Assembly: GCA_016787605.1 (NCBI GenBank)
Contig: JAEUUE010000033.1
Span: 49,768-113,767 of the forward strand
Direction of reading: 5' to 3'
DNA length: 64,000 bases
From: Cyclobacteriaceae bacterium
GTDB lineage: Bacteria > Bacteroidota > Bacteroidia > Cytophagales > Cyclobacteriaceae
The translations under genes and the position numbers were made by a program. The notes under the pieces were generated by a model that saw nothing but the letters and a program-made list of their open reading frames with translations, was not told the origin of the DNA and ran no database searches. Positions 35,371-44,123 of this stretch are shown piece after piece (the stretch's first letter is position 1; each line of letters starts with the position of its first letter).

Positions 35371-36624
35371 ATGATGAATATTGGTCGAGGGGCAATTATT
35401 GGCTGTCTTTGCCTGGCGGCTGCCGCTTGTACGTCGCCCGGACCGTCGCGTAACTGGAAGAGCATAGAGCGATCCTTGCAAACCCAGTTCATTGCAGCAA
35501 ATGACGGCGATACCATTGACCTTCCTGAAGGCCACTACATGTTCACCCGAAGTCTCACACTGGATGGTAAGTCGAACATCGTGATTCGCGGGAAGGGGAT
35601 GGATGAGACCATTCTCTCCTGGCTGAACCAGGCAGAGGGAGCGCAAGGATTCCAGGTCAGCAACTGCCGGAACATTGTTCTTCAGGATTTTTCGGTAGAG
35701 GACGCCAAGGGGGATAACCTGAAGGTAAACGATACCAGGGGCATCACCTTCCGGCGTATCCGTTCCGTATGGACGGGCGGGCCGAGAACAGAAAACGGAG
35801 CCTATGCCATTTACCCGGTACTCTGCAAGCAGGTGCTGATGGAGGAATGCATCGCCGTGGGATCATCCGATGCGGGAATTTATGTGGGGCAATCCGATTC
35901 GGTGATTATTCGCAATAACACGGCCTACTGGAATGTGGCGGGCATTGAAGCCGAGAACAGCCGGTGGGTCGAGATCTATGGAAACGAGGCCTACGACAAT
36001 ACAGGCGGCCTGCTGATTTTCGATCTTCCCGGGTTGACCCAGTATGGCCACACCACACGTGCGTACAACAACCGCATCCATGACAACAACCATGAGAACT
36101 TTGCGCAGGAAGGAAATATCGTCGCCAGCATTCCCCCGGGCAGCGGCGTCATGATTCTCGCCACCCACGACGTACAGCTTTATGATAATGAGATTGTAGA
36201 CAATCAAACCGTCGGCGTCGCTGTCGTCAGCTATGAGCTGGTCGCCGCCATGAATGAAGGTGTCGAAGAGCAACCCGATGCCATCGGCGGGGCGCAAACG
36301 GTAAATAACCGGTTTCGCGAGGACTCGCTCTATAACCCTTATCCTTATGAAGTTTCCATTTTCCGCAACCGCATTTCCAACACGCATTGGTTTCCCTCCA
36401 TGCAGAACGATATTGGCAAGTTGTTGATCTGGTATTCTCCCTTTACACCACCGTCTTTGCTCTATGATGGTATCGAAGACCCCAAACGGCCCCAGCGGAA
36501 TATCTGCTTCGCCGAAAACGGAGACGTCCGGTTTGTCAACCTCGACGCTGGCCATGATTTTGAATCGTTGTCCACGGATGTGACACCATTCGTGTGCCCT
36601 CCGGAGAAACTCAACCCACGATGA
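35371..36624 (+). CDS. Parallel beta-helix lipoprotein of a conserved two-gene pair
   Basis: A 417-residue protein with a lipoprotein signal (CLCLAAAACTS). From about residue 50 it shows right-handed beta-helix repeats with the NOS-type rungs NIVIRGKGMDET, NIVLQDFSVEDAKGDNLKV, GITFRRIRSVW, SVIIRNNTAYWNVAGIEAENS, WVEIYGNEAYDNTGGLLI and VQLYDNEIVDNQTVGVAVVS. Such helices often bind or cleave polysaccharides. Proteins of this type are known to occur next to a second secreted family; here the partner is the diheme cytochrome-like gene that overlaps it (ATGA). The role of the pair is unknown. Confidence 0.85.
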   Translation: MMNIGRGAIIGCLCLAAAACTSPGPSRNWKSIERSLQTQFIAANDGDTIDLPEGHYMFTRSLTLDGKSNIVIRGKGMDETILSWLNQAEGAQGFQVSNCRNIVLQDFSVEDAKGDNLKVNDTRGITFRRIRSVWTGGPRTENGAYAIYPVLCKQVLMEECIAVGSSDAGIYVGQSDSVIIRNNTAYWNVAGIEAENSRWVEIYGNEAYDNTGGLLIFDLPGLTQYGHTTRAYNNRIHDNNHENFAQEGNIVASIPPGSGVMILATHDVQLYDNEIVDNQTVGVAVVSYELVAAMNEGVEEQPDAIGGAQTVNNRFREDSLYNPYPYEVSIFRNRISNTHWFPSMQNDIGKLLIWYSPFTPPSLLYDGIEDPKRPQRNICFAENGDVRFVNLDAGHDFESLSTDVTPFVCPPEKLNPR

Positions 36625-37667
36625 GCACACGGTTCGGACTACTTGTCCTGATGACCCTTCTCCTGGGTTGCGGACCAGGTGAGAGAAAGGTCATTGTGGA
36701 GGAGGAAGTGCCTGGGGATCTGATGGCTGAGCTGGGACCTGAAAAACTTTCCAGTTACGGTTTCTTTGACGGCCCGCTCCGGGACCTGCGGCCGGCGAAG
36801 AATGTTCATTTCTATGCCATCAATTCACCGCTTTTCAGCGATTATGCGTTCAAGGCAAGAATGATCCGGCTGCCGGAGGGCGCCCGAATGCGGTATCATG
36901 AGACGGAGACGTTTGAGTTTCCGGAGGGAACCATTCTCATCAAGAATTTTTATTACCCGGCGGACTTTGGTAAACCGGATGGCGAGCGGCGTTTGATGGA
37001 GACGAGATTGCTGGTGCTGCGCGACGGGGAATGGCAACCCTTGACCTATATCTGGAATGAAGAACAAACCGAGGCGATTCTCGAGCCTGCCGGCCGAACC
37101 CTGCCGGTGTCATGGACGGAAGGGAAAGGGGTGGTGCGCACCATCGACTACTCGGTACCCAACCTGAACCAATGCCGGGGTTGTCACCTGAAAGGAGATC
37201 GGGTAATGCCCATCGGACCATCTGCTCGCCAGCTGAATGTGGGCAGCCAGTTGGACCGGTGGAACCTGGAAGGACTGGTTGATGGAATGCCGGACGTACC
37301 CCACATTCCACGCCTGGCCAATTATGAAGATTCCCGGGAGCCGTTGGAAAACCGTGCCCGGGCCTGGCTGGAGATCAACTGCGCGCACTGTCACCGTCCG
37401 GATGGGCAGGGAAAAACCTCGGGCCTGCACCTGATGGCGGACGTGACTTCGCCGCTGGCCCTGGGCATCGGGAAACCACCCGTAGCGGCGGGCAAAGGTT
37501 CGGGGGGAAGGAAGTACAGCATCGTTCCCGGAGAACCCGATGAGTCGATCCTGGTCTACCGGATTGAATCCACTGACCCTGGTGTGATGATGCCCGAAAT
37601 GGGCCGGCGGCTTGTACACGAGGAAGGAGTAACCCTCGTGCGGGAGTGGATCCAATCCTTGAAGTAG
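36621..37667 (+). CDS. Lipoprotein diheme cytochrome-like protein, partner of the beta-helix protein
   Basis: A 348-residue protein from the ATG at 36621 with lipoprotein signal LMTLLLGCGPG. Two c-type heme motifs are present: CRGCH (in NLNQCRGCHLKGDRVMP) and CAHCH (in INCAHCHRPDGQGK), the second followed by a C-terminal methionine-containing stretch (DPGVMMPEMGRRL) that may supply an axial ligand. The N-terminal half is a separate beta-rich domain (KARMIRLPEGARMRYHETETFEFPEGT). Paired with the beta-helix protein in many genomes, it may oxidise or reduce a substrate held there; this is inference. Function unknown. Confidence 0.82.
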   Translation: MSTRFGLLVLMTLLLGCGPGERKVIVEEEVPGDLMAELGPEKLSSYGFFDGPLRDLRPAKNVHFYAINSPLFSDYAFKARMIRLPEGARMRYHETETFEFPEGTILIKNFYYPADFGKPDGERRLMETRLLVLRDGEWQPLTYIWNEEQTEAILEPAGRTLPVSWTEGKGVVRTIDYSVPNLNQCRGCHLKGDRVMPIGPSARQLNVGSQLDRWNLEGLVDGMPDVPHIPRLANYEDSREPLENRARAWLEINCAHCHRPDGQGKTSGLHLMADVTSPLALGIGKPPVAAGKGSGGRKYSIVPGEPDESILVYRIESTDPGVMMPEMGRRLVHEEGVTLVREWIQSLK

Positions 37668-37874
37668 CTACTCGAGATCGCGAATCTCGAAATCTTTTCC
37701 CTTGCCATACCGGTAGATTTCTGAGAGCGGGTAACGTTCGAGGGTGTGGAGATCTTTGACGCGGAATTCCCCCTCCGCCAGTTTCTCCTCGATTACTACC
37801 TCATGGCGGTCGCCAAAGTTGATCACGCGGTATTTCTTGCCAACGCGGAGTACATCAAGAGAGAGACCGTTCAT
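37668..37874 (-). CDS. Small conserved hypothetical protein, 68 residues
   Basis: A 68-residue acidic/basic mixed protein (LRVGKKYRVINFGDRHEVVIEEKL, FRVKDLHTLERYPLSEIYRYGKGKDF) with an SH3-like beta pattern and no signal or membrane segment. It is not recognised. It lies 17 bases behind the GroES-like gene on the same strand, and its stop directly abuts the stop of the cytochrome gene on the other strand. The even codon use and the ordered spacing support a real gene. Confidence 0.6.
   Translation of the reverse strand: MNGLSLDVLRVGKKYRVINFGDRHEVVIEEKLAEGEFRVKDLHTLERYPLSEIYRYGKGKDFEIRDLE
37672..37690. terminator. Hairpin at convergent gene ends
   Basis: TCGAGAT (37672-37678) and ATCTCGA (37684-37690) form a 7-bp stem with loop CGCGA, inside the last codons of the small minus-strand gene and just after the cytochrome stop. 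There is a weak TCTTTTC run on the plus side. A modest terminator candidate. Confidence 0.35.
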
Positions 37875-37891
37875 GGCAGGCTGAGGATGGT

Positions 37892-38260
37892 TTAGATATC
37901 TTCTTCGCGTTCCAGCATCAGAATGGAAGCCTGGGGCACGATGAAGTATTTTTCTTTTTCATAGATCACTTCGATGGCGCCCTTCTGAAGGAAGATAGCC
38001 ATATCGCCTTCCCGCGCCTGCAAGGGAAGGTACTTGACGGACTCCTCCTTGCCTTTCCAGGCATCGTCTTCATCCGCAGGCAGGGGCAGCGGGTAGCCAG
38101 GCCCGGTGAGAATCACGTAGCCCTTTTGAATTTTCTCCTTTTCCTGCACCCCCGGGGGCAGGTACAGTCCACTCTCGGTCTTTTCGGAGTCTTTCGCAGG
38201 TCTGATCAATACGCGATCGCCAACGACGATGAGCTTCTTAAGCTTGTGATCCGAAGTCAT
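37892..38260 (-). CDS. GroES-like co-chaperonin family protein
   Basis: A 122-residue Cpn10-fold protein: VVGDRVLIRPAKDSEKTESGLYLPPGVQEKEKIQKGYVI is the GroES N-terminal half with its mobile loop, and EGDMAIFLQKGAIEVIYEKEKYFIVPQASILM the C-terminal half. Between them is an insert (PGYPLPLPADEDDAWKGKEE) that ordinary 95-residue GroES lacks. There is no groEL next to it. It may be a specialised paralogue. It sits 12 bases downstream of the RmuC-like gene. Confidence 0.82.
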   Translation of the reverse strand: MTSDHKLKKLIVVGDRVLIRPAKDSEKTESGLYLPPGVQEKEKIQKGYVILTGPGYPLPLPADEDDAWKGKEESVKYLPLQAREGDMAIFLQKGAIEVIYEKEKYFIVPQASILMLEREEDI

Positions 38261-38272
38261 ATTCTATACGAG

Positions 38273-39646
38273 TCAGGGTTTCTTTTCTGAAAACAAGTCT
38301 CCCTGGTCTTTGTTCTTTTTGGCCTCTCCCTCGACGCTGTACAAGGGCAGCTTGTTGATCTCCCGGCTGAGGGTGCTGTCCTGCGTAAGGATTCCTTTTT
38401 GATTCGCTTCGCTCTTCAGTCGCTCCGTCTCACTTTCCAGCTCTTTCGTACTGATTTGCTTTGACCGCTTTTCGATGGGCGGGTTGAGTTTTTCGGATTT
38501 TTCAAACTCCACCACCTTGTCGAGGAAGTCCTTGGGTAAGTCTGCCTCGCTTCGATAAACCAGTTCAAAAAACTGCTTGGCAAAAAATCCATCGATCTGA
38601 ATCCGGCGCTTGGAGAGGTGTACGAACTTTCCGATCACACGGCAGATGTTCTCCCGTTCTTCCGGGCTGAGTTGATCGGCGAATTCGTACTCTTCGATCT
38701 TCTTCAGCGCCAGGATGATGGGCTCCAGCGCATCCAGGGAAATCACGTAGACTGTGTAATCGGCCAGTTTATACTCGAACTGATCAAGCACGTCCAGCGT
38801 ATTGGTAGGCACCACCAGGAAAACCTCTTTCCGAACGTCTTCTTCACGCACGTACTTGATGGCATGTTCCACCTGGTTCTTCAGGTAGGACGGAAAATTG
38901 GTGAGATCGTCGCCATAGGGGCTCTTGGCATCAAAGACAATGTACTCGTCTTTGATCTTCAGGGTGTTGTCGGGGTTGCCCCGAAACGGAACCTTGTCTA
39001 CATAGTCAATGGCATGCCGGGTGCAGATCGCCTTGATCCGTGAGCGAACCCGTTCTTCGTGGGTCGACCAGGTCTCCTTCAGTTTCTTCAGCCGCTCAAT
39101 TTCCTGCCGGTGCTTCTCATTGCGTTCAGCCTCTTCCCGCTGTTGCTGCGTTTCCGTCAGCTTGTTGAAGTTGGCGATAGACTGATCATACTCCTTGCGT
39201 CGCTGCTCCTCGGAGGCCTTCAACCGGCTTACTTCTGTGCGGAGCGCCTGGATCTGAACTTCCTGGTTTTCGGTCTGCTGCTTGAGTTCAATGCCCCGGC
39301 GCAAATACCCTTCGTTCTTTTCCTCCAGCCCGGCCAGCCGCTTCTGGAGTTCTTCCTTTTCGGCCGCCAGCCGCTGCAGGGTTTCCTTCATCTGGGCGAC
39401 TTCCAGTTTGGCCTGCTGAACCGTATCGCGAAGATTTTTTTGCTCGTTGCGTTCGATCTCCAACTGCGTCTCTGTCCGGGTCTTCGCATCACGCAGGTTC
39501 TCCAGGGTGGGAATGATTCGTTGAAAATCACCCATGGCGTCAATCAGCAGGGACTTAACCGCCCCCCAACGGAAAACCCTGTCCCACAGGCTGATGGTTT
39601 TCAGCCGCTCGAACAGCCTCCGCAACGATTCCATCGCATTATCCAT
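38273..39646 (-). CDS. Coiled-coil protein with RmuC-like PD-(D/E)XK nuclease-fold domain
   Basis: A 457-residue protein. Residues about 45-200 are a long charged coiled coil (EIERNEQKNLRDTVQQ, LAAEKEELQKRLAGLEE). After it comes a restriction-endonuclease-like core: NTLKIKDEYIVFDAKSPYGDDL, where VFDAKSP supplies the D-x-K pair, then LKNQVEHAIKYVREE, VFLVVPTNTLDVLDQFEYKLADYTVYVISLDAL and a helical tail. This order is that of RmuC, a protein that limits inversions at short repeats. Sequence similarity to classical RmuC is low, so the assignment is by architecture. It lies between the biotin carrier and GroES-like genes. Confidence 0.6.
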   Translation of the reverse strand: MDNAMESLRRLFERLKTISLWDRVFRWGAVKSLLIDAMGDFQRIIPTLENLRDAKTRTETQLEIERNEQKNLRDTVQQAKLEVAQMKETLQRLAAEKEELQKRLAGLEEKNEGYLRRGIELKQQTENQEVQIQALRTEVSRLKASEEQRRKEYDQSIANFNKLTETQQQREEAERNEKHRQEIERLKKLKETWSTHEERVRSRIKAICTRHAIDYVDKVPFRGNPDNTLKIKDEYIVFDAKSPYGDDLTNFPSYLKNQVEHAIKYVREEDVRKEVFLVVPTNTLDVLDQFEYKLADYTVYVISLDALEPIILALKKIEEYEFADQLSPEERENICRVIGKFVHLSKRRIQIDGFFAKQFFELVYRSEADLPKDFLDKVVEFEKSEKLNPPIEKRSKQISTKELESETERLKSEANQKGILTQDSTLSREINKLPLYSVEGEAKKNKDQGDLFSEKKP

Positions 39647-39648
39647 GA

Positions 39649-40143
39649 TCAGAATTCAATCAGCACCTGCCCTTTTTCCACACTGTCGCCTTTCTTGATC
39701 TTCACCTTCTTGACAATCCCGGCTCCGGGTGACTTGAGAATGTTTTCCATCTTCATGGCTTCGAGGATCAACAGCGGATCCCCAGGCTTGACTTCATCCC
39801 CGGCCTGCACACGGAGATCGATAATCAAACCCGGCATGGGTGCTTTCACCGAATTCACTTTACTGCCCCCGGCAGCATGCATCCCCATTTTCTCCATGAG
39901 AATGTCCACATCATCGCGCAGCTTGACGCTATAGCGCTGACCACGGATCTTCAGGTCCACCGTTTTGGTTTCGCGGTCGATGCGAACGACTTCGGCCGGG
40001 TAGCTCCGTTGCTGGTATCGGATGTGGAACTGGCCGTCGCCGAGTGATACAAGATCCCATTCCAGCCGTTCACCGTTCACTTCCATGCCATCCGGTTGAG
40101 GCTGAAGGGTAAAAGTCTTCCCGTCAAATTGTGCCTGGTACAT
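39649..40143 (-). CDS. Biotin carboxyl carrier protein-type subunit
   Basis: A 164-residue protein. The C-terminal 70 residues form a biotinyl domain (VKAPMPGLIIDLRVQAGDEVKPGDPLLILEAMKMENI) with the biotin-accepting Lys in EAMKM; the N-terminal part resembles the linker of propionyl-CoA/acetyl-CoA carboxylase alpha chains (QYSVKLRDDVDILMEKM-like stretch). It carries carboxybiotin between carboxylase active sites. No carboxylase gene is adjacent. It begins the minus-strand group and has an exact -7 box four bases before its ATG. Confidence 0.88.
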   Translation of the reverse strand: MYQAQFDGKTFTLQPQPDGMEVNGERLEWDLVSLGDGQFHIRYQQRSYPAEVVRIDRETKTVDLKIRGQRYSVKLRDDVDILMEKMGMHAAGGSKVNSVKAPMPGLIIDLRVQAGDEVKPGDPLLILEAMKMENILKSPGAGIVKKVKIKKGDSVEKGQVLIEF

Positions 40144-40147
40144 GCAT

Positions 40148-40155
40148 CAAAAATA
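40148..40155 (-). promoter_or_regulatory. -7 box TATTTTTG four bases before a start codon
   Basis: On the minus strand TATTTTTG fits TAnnTTTG and ends four bases before the ATG at 40143, the same distance as at 35359-35366. The message may be leaderless. Confidence 0.45.
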
Positions 40156-40226
40156 GCACGTGTTCACGGGGTTTGGCCTAAAATTGTCAAATTTGTTGGC
40201 TTGGCGCTTTTCAAGCCAGCTATCGC

Positions 40227-41537
40227 GTGAACTGGTCCTCTCTTCTTTCCGCTCAACGCCTCGGGCAAACTCCTTCCACCGCAGAGGGATCCCGCAGCGC
40301 ATTCGAACAAGATTACGATCGGATCATCTTCTCGCATCCGTTCCGTCGCCTGCAAGACAAAACGCAGGTGCACCCGCTCCCGGAAGACGACTTTGTGCAC
40401 ACCCGCCTCACGCATAGCCTGGAAGTCTCCAGCGTGGGCCGTTCGCTGGGAAAGCGTGTCGCCGAGACGGTTCTCCAGCGACACCCCGAACTGGCCAGGC
40501 AGTTTTCGCTTTTTGATTTTGGCGCTATCGTGGCCGCCGCCTCGCTGGCTCATGACCTGGGCAACCCGCCCTTTGGACATGCCGGAGAAGATGCTCTGTC
40601 GGACTATTTCCGCAAGCGCCCGGAGGCACGCCAGGACCTTACGGACGAACAGTGGGCTGACCTTCTCTCCTTCGAAGGCAACGCCCAGGGTTTCCGCATT
40701 CTGAACCAGGCCTCCTATGGGCTGAGACTCACCCTCGCCACGCTGGGCGCTTTTACAAAGTATCCGTGCCCATCGCATTTTCAGGGAAGGGATGCTACCC
40801 GTAAAAGCCAAAAGAAATTTGGATTCTTCGACACCGAGCGGGAATCCTTTGAGGCAGTGGCCGGCGCGCTTCAACTTTCATCCCCGGCATCGGGCGCCTG
40901 GCATCGACATCCGCTGGCCTTCCTGGTGGAAGCCGCAGATGACATCTGTTACAGCATCATTGACCTGGAGGATGGTTGTAATCTCGGATTAATTTCCTTT
41001 GAAGAAACCGTCGAGCTGTTGGCGCCCATCCTGGGAGAAAAACTGCATCGGGGGAAACTGGGCCGGGACGAGAGCCTGAACAAAAAGCTGGGAACGTTGC
41101 GGGCGCTGGCCATCGGAGAACTCATCGAAGCCTGCACGGGAGTTTTCCTGGATGAGGAGCGTGGTATCCTGGAAGGCACTTTCGACGGCGCACTGACCGA
41201 CCGCTCCCGATTCCGTGAATCCCTTCGTGAAATCTCGAAGCATTCGGTGGAGAGAATATACCGGGCCCGCCACGTGGTTGAGATTGAGGCGGCTGGACAC
41301 GAGGTGCTGCCGGGATTATTGGAGGAGTTTCTGGCCGCGGCTTTTGCCCATCAGAAAGGGGAGAAGTCAAGAAAGTACCAGAACCTGGCACTTCTCCTTC
41401 CGCCGGAGGTCCGGCATGCCGTCCGGGAGACCTCCAGTCGCTATGTCCTGATTCGCTCGGTCATCGATTTCGTGTCAGGAATGACCGACAAGCATGCCCT
41501 GAACCTGTATCGCAAGATCAAGGGGATGTCCCTCTGA
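40227..41537 (+). CDS. dgt: Deoxyguanosinetriphosphate triphosphohydrolase-like protein
   Basis: A 436-residue HD-domain enzyme that starts at a GTG. The metal site is visible as FRRLQDKTQV followed by TRLTHSLEVSSVGRSLG (H of the HD set), AASLAHDLGNPPFGHAGEDAL (HD pair) and HPLAFLVEAADDICYSIIDLEDG (final Asp). It splits dNTPs into deoxynucleoside and triphosphate, which affects dNTP pools and phage resistance. It stands alone between the divergent biotin carrier gene and the RND gene. Confidence 0.93.
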   Translation: MNWSSLLSAQRLGQTPSTAEGSRSAFEQDYDRIIFSHPFRRLQDKTQVHPLPEDDFVHTRLTHSLEVSSVGRSLGKRVAETVLQRHPELARQFSLFDFGAIVAAASLAHDLGNPPFGHAGEDALSDYFRKRPEARQDLTDEQWADLLSFEGNAQGFRILNQASYGLRLTLATLGAFTKYPCPSHFQGRDATRKSQKKFGFFDTERESFEAVAGALQLSSPASGAWHRHPLAFLVEAADDICYSIIDLEDGCNLGLISFEETVELLAPILGEKLHRGKLGRDESLNKKLGTLRALAIGELIEACTGVFLDEERGILEGTFDGALTDRSRFRESLREISKHSVERIYRARHVVEIEAAGHEVLPGLLEEFLAAAFAHQKGEKSRKYQNLALLLPPEVRHAVRETSSRYVLIRSVIDFVSGMTDKHALNLYRKIKGMSL

Positions 41538-41623
41538 AGCCCTCCCTTTCAAACCTTGATTGAATTCCCTTGGGACCGCCCTGCTGGCCCTCAGGAAAGG
41601 CACGAAAACTGCTAAAATTCAGT

Positions 41624-41631
41624 TAGTTTTG
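41624..41631 (+). promoter_or_regulatory. -7 box TAGTTTTG for the RND exporter gene
   Basis: TAGTTTTG fits TAnnTTTG and lies 21 bases before the ATG at 41653. It falls inside the longer in-frame reading from 41560, so it supports the shorter gene start. Confidence 0.5.
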
Positions 41632-41652
41632 CCCCTCAAATTTAACCTCCGG

Positions 41653-44100
41653 ATGTGGTCCCACGTCGCCGATAGTATCATTCGCTTCCGTCTCCCGCTC
41701 ATGGGTGTGATTATCGGCATCACGGTGGTCATGGGTTACTATGCCTCCCGGGTGGAGATGAGCTACGACTTCGGGCGGGCCGTGCCTCCCAACGACCCGG
41801 ATATGCAGTTCCTGACCCGGTTTCGGGAACAATTTGGCGAAGATGGAAACATGGTGGCGGTGGGCCTTCGCGACAGTTCCGTTTATGAGTTGAAGAACTT
41901 CCAGCGGTTTACGGAACTCAGCATGAAGCTGCGCACCATTGAAGGTGTCAACGAAGTGCTTTCGCTGCCCCGGATGAAGATCATCCAGAAAGACACCGCG
42001 CGACAGCGCTTCACCATTGCTTCGCTGTTCCCGGACACCGTCAGGAGCCAACCCGAGCTTGACAGCCTGCTTATGGCCGCCGAGAATCAGAAGTTCTATG
42101 CCGGGCAGCTGGTTAATCCTACCAACGGGTCCACGATGATGCTGATATCGGTGGATAAAGAGTATGCCAATTCCGCCAAGCGGGTCAAGCTCACCCAGGA
42201 TCTTCGCGATGCGGGTAAAGCCTTCACTGACCAAACCGGCATCGAACTTCGCTTTGCTGGTCTGCCGTTTATCCGCGCCGTGGTGGCCGAACAGGTGCGA
42301 AAGGAACTGTCGCTATTCCTCTACTTGTCCGCATTGGTTACAGGGGCCATCATGCTCATCTTCTTCCGGTCATTCCGCGCCGTGATCTTTTCCATGATCA
42401 TGATCGGCGTCCTGGTCGTCTGGACGTTGGGGACCATCACACTGCTGGGCTTCAAGATCACGCTGCTTAGCGGGCTCATTCCCCCCGTGATTGTCACCAT
42501 TGGAATCACCAATGCTATTTACCTGCTTAACAAGTATCACCTGGAGTATGCCCGTCAGCGGAACAAGATGGAAGCCATTCGGGTGGTGGTGCAGAAGATG
42601 GGACTGGCCACTTTCCTGACCAACCTCACCGTGGCAATCGGGTTCCTCACGCTGCTTTCCACCGACATCCTGATTTTGCGCGAATTCGGCATCGTGGCAG
42701 GTATTAATATCCTGGCCTTGTTCTTCGTGAGCCTGATCATGATCCCGGGAATTCTCTCGTGGCTGCCGGAACCTTCTCCCAAACACTTGCGGCACCTGAA
42801 CTTCCGTATCCTCGGGGGATTTGTCAACATCGTGGACCTGTTGGTTCATCGGCACCGCACGGCCATTTACCTCGTCACTTTCCTGATCACGTTGTTTTCC
42901 GCACTGGGGATGCTGCGTCTCCACTCGGTATCCTTCATGGTGGACGATATTCCGGCGGAGAGCCAGATCAAGAAAGACCTCCATTTCTTTGAAGCCAATT
43001 TCAGCGGCGTGATGCCGCTTGAGATCGTGGTGGACATCTCCGGAAAGCGCAAGCGCCAACTCCTTGAAATCAAGAACCTCGAGGCCATCAACGATTTTGA
43101 GAATGCCCTCGACTCGATCACAGTAACGTCCCGCCCGGTCTCCATCATCAGCCTGGTGAAGGCGGCCAAGCAGGCCTTCTACAACAACAACCCGGACCGC
43201 TACGAACTGCCCACCAAGACGGAGTCGAGCTTCATCCTTCGTTACATGAAAGGACAATCCGACAACAGCGGGTTGGTCAAGTCGTTCGTAGACTCCACGT
43301 TCAACAAGATGCGGATCTCCATGCAGATGGCTGATGTCGGTTCGAAGCGGATGGATTCCCTCATCGGAAAAATTATCCAGCCCAAGGTGGACACACTGGT
43401 TGCGGAGCTAAAGCGAAACCTGAAATCGGACAAGGATTCCGTCAGTGTGGCCGTCACCGGGACATCAAAGATCTTCATCAAGGGGAACAAGTTCCTGATC
43501 AACAACCTCACGGAAAGCCTGGTGCTGGCCTTTATTCTCATCACGCTCTCCATGGCTTTTCTTTTCGCCAACGCCCGTATGATCCTCATCTCGTTAATTC
43601 CCAACCTGATTGCCATGATGATCACGGCCGGCCTGATGGGGTATCTCGACATTCCGCTCAAAGCCAGTACGGCGCTGATCTTCAGCATCACGTTCGGGAT
43701 ATCGGTCGACAATTCGATCCGTTTCCTGGCCAAGTACCGCCAGGAGTTGCTCGCCGGGGGTTTCTTCGTGCCTCGCGCGGTCAGCGAGAGCATCCTGGAA
43801 ACGGGTAAAAGCATTATCTACACGTCGGCGGCCCTGTTCGCCGGTTTCATCATCTTCGCCTTTTCCGATTTCGGCGGCACCATCGCCCTGGGCATCCTGA
43901 CGTCCACGACGCTGCTGATCTCGATGTTTACCAACCTGATTCTCCTGCCTGCGCTGATCATGACGTTTGACAAGCCGAACCGTGAGTCGCAGAAACGCCT
44001 GATCGACGACTTTGATTCCAGTTTTTACGGCGAGGAGGAGGATGAGGAAATTGACCTCAGTAAAATCCGTATTCATGACCGCGTAGGCGCCGCCGAGTAG
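41653..44100 (+). CDS. RND-superfamily exporter (MMPL-like)
   Basis: An 815-residue inner-membrane protein with two halves: one N-terminal helix (PLMGVIIGITVVMGYYA), a periplasmic domain, five to six helices (LFLYLSALVTGAIMLIFF onward), then a second helix, periplasmic domain and final helix bundle (LVLAFILITLSMAFLFA to TTLLISMFTNLILLPALIM). It lacks the long loops of AcrB-type pumps and resembles MMPL/hopanoid-type exporters that move lipids. The start was chosen at the ATG at 41653 on the strength of the -7 box upstream; the longer TTG reading adds 31 non-typical residues. Confidence 0.87.
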   Translation: MWSHVADSIIRFRLPLMGVIIGITVVMGYYASRVEMSYDFGRAVPPNDPDMQFLTRFREQFGEDGNMVAVGLRDSSVYELKNFQRFTELSMKLRTIEGVNEVLSLPRMKIIQKDTARQRFTIASLFPDTVRSQPELDSLLMAAENQKFYAGQLVNPTNGSTMMLISVDKEYANSAKRVKLTQDLRDAGKAFTDQTGIELRFAGLPFIRAVVAEQVRKELSLFLYLSALVTGAIMLIFFRSFRAVIFSMIMIGVLVVWTLGTITLLGFKITLLSGLIPPVIVTIGITNAIYLLNKYHLEYARQRNKMEAIRVVVQKMGLATFLTNLTVAIGFLTLLSTDILILREFGIVAGINILALFFVSLIMIPGILSWLPEPSPKHLRHLNFRILGGFVNIVDLLVHRHRTAIYLVTFLITLFSALGMLRLHSVSFMVDDIPAESQIKKDLHFFEANFSGVMPLEIVVDISGKRKRQLLEIKNLEAINDFENALDSITVTSRPVSIISLVKAAKQAFYNNNPDRYELPTKTESSFILRYMKGQSDNSGLVKSFVDSTFNKMRISMQMADVGSKRMDSLIGKIIQPKVDTLVAELKRNLKSDKDSVSVAVTGTSKIFIKGNKFLINNLTESLVLAFILITLSMAFLFANARMILISLIPNLIAMMITAGLMGYLDIPLKASTALIFSITFGISVDNSIRFLAKYRQELLAGGFFVPRAVSESILETGKSIIYTSAALFAGFIIFAFSDFGGTIALGILTSTTLLISMFTNLILLPALIMTFDKPNRESQKRLIDDFDSSFYGEEEDEEIDLSKIRIHDRVGAAE

Positions 44101-44123
44101 ACGCCCGCAACTATCCCACGTAC

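Noticed and set aside
41560-41652. N-terminal extension of the RND exporter from a TTG
   Set aside because: An exact -7 box lies inside it and the extra residues do not look like part of the family; the ATG at 41653 starts at a sensible place before the first helix.
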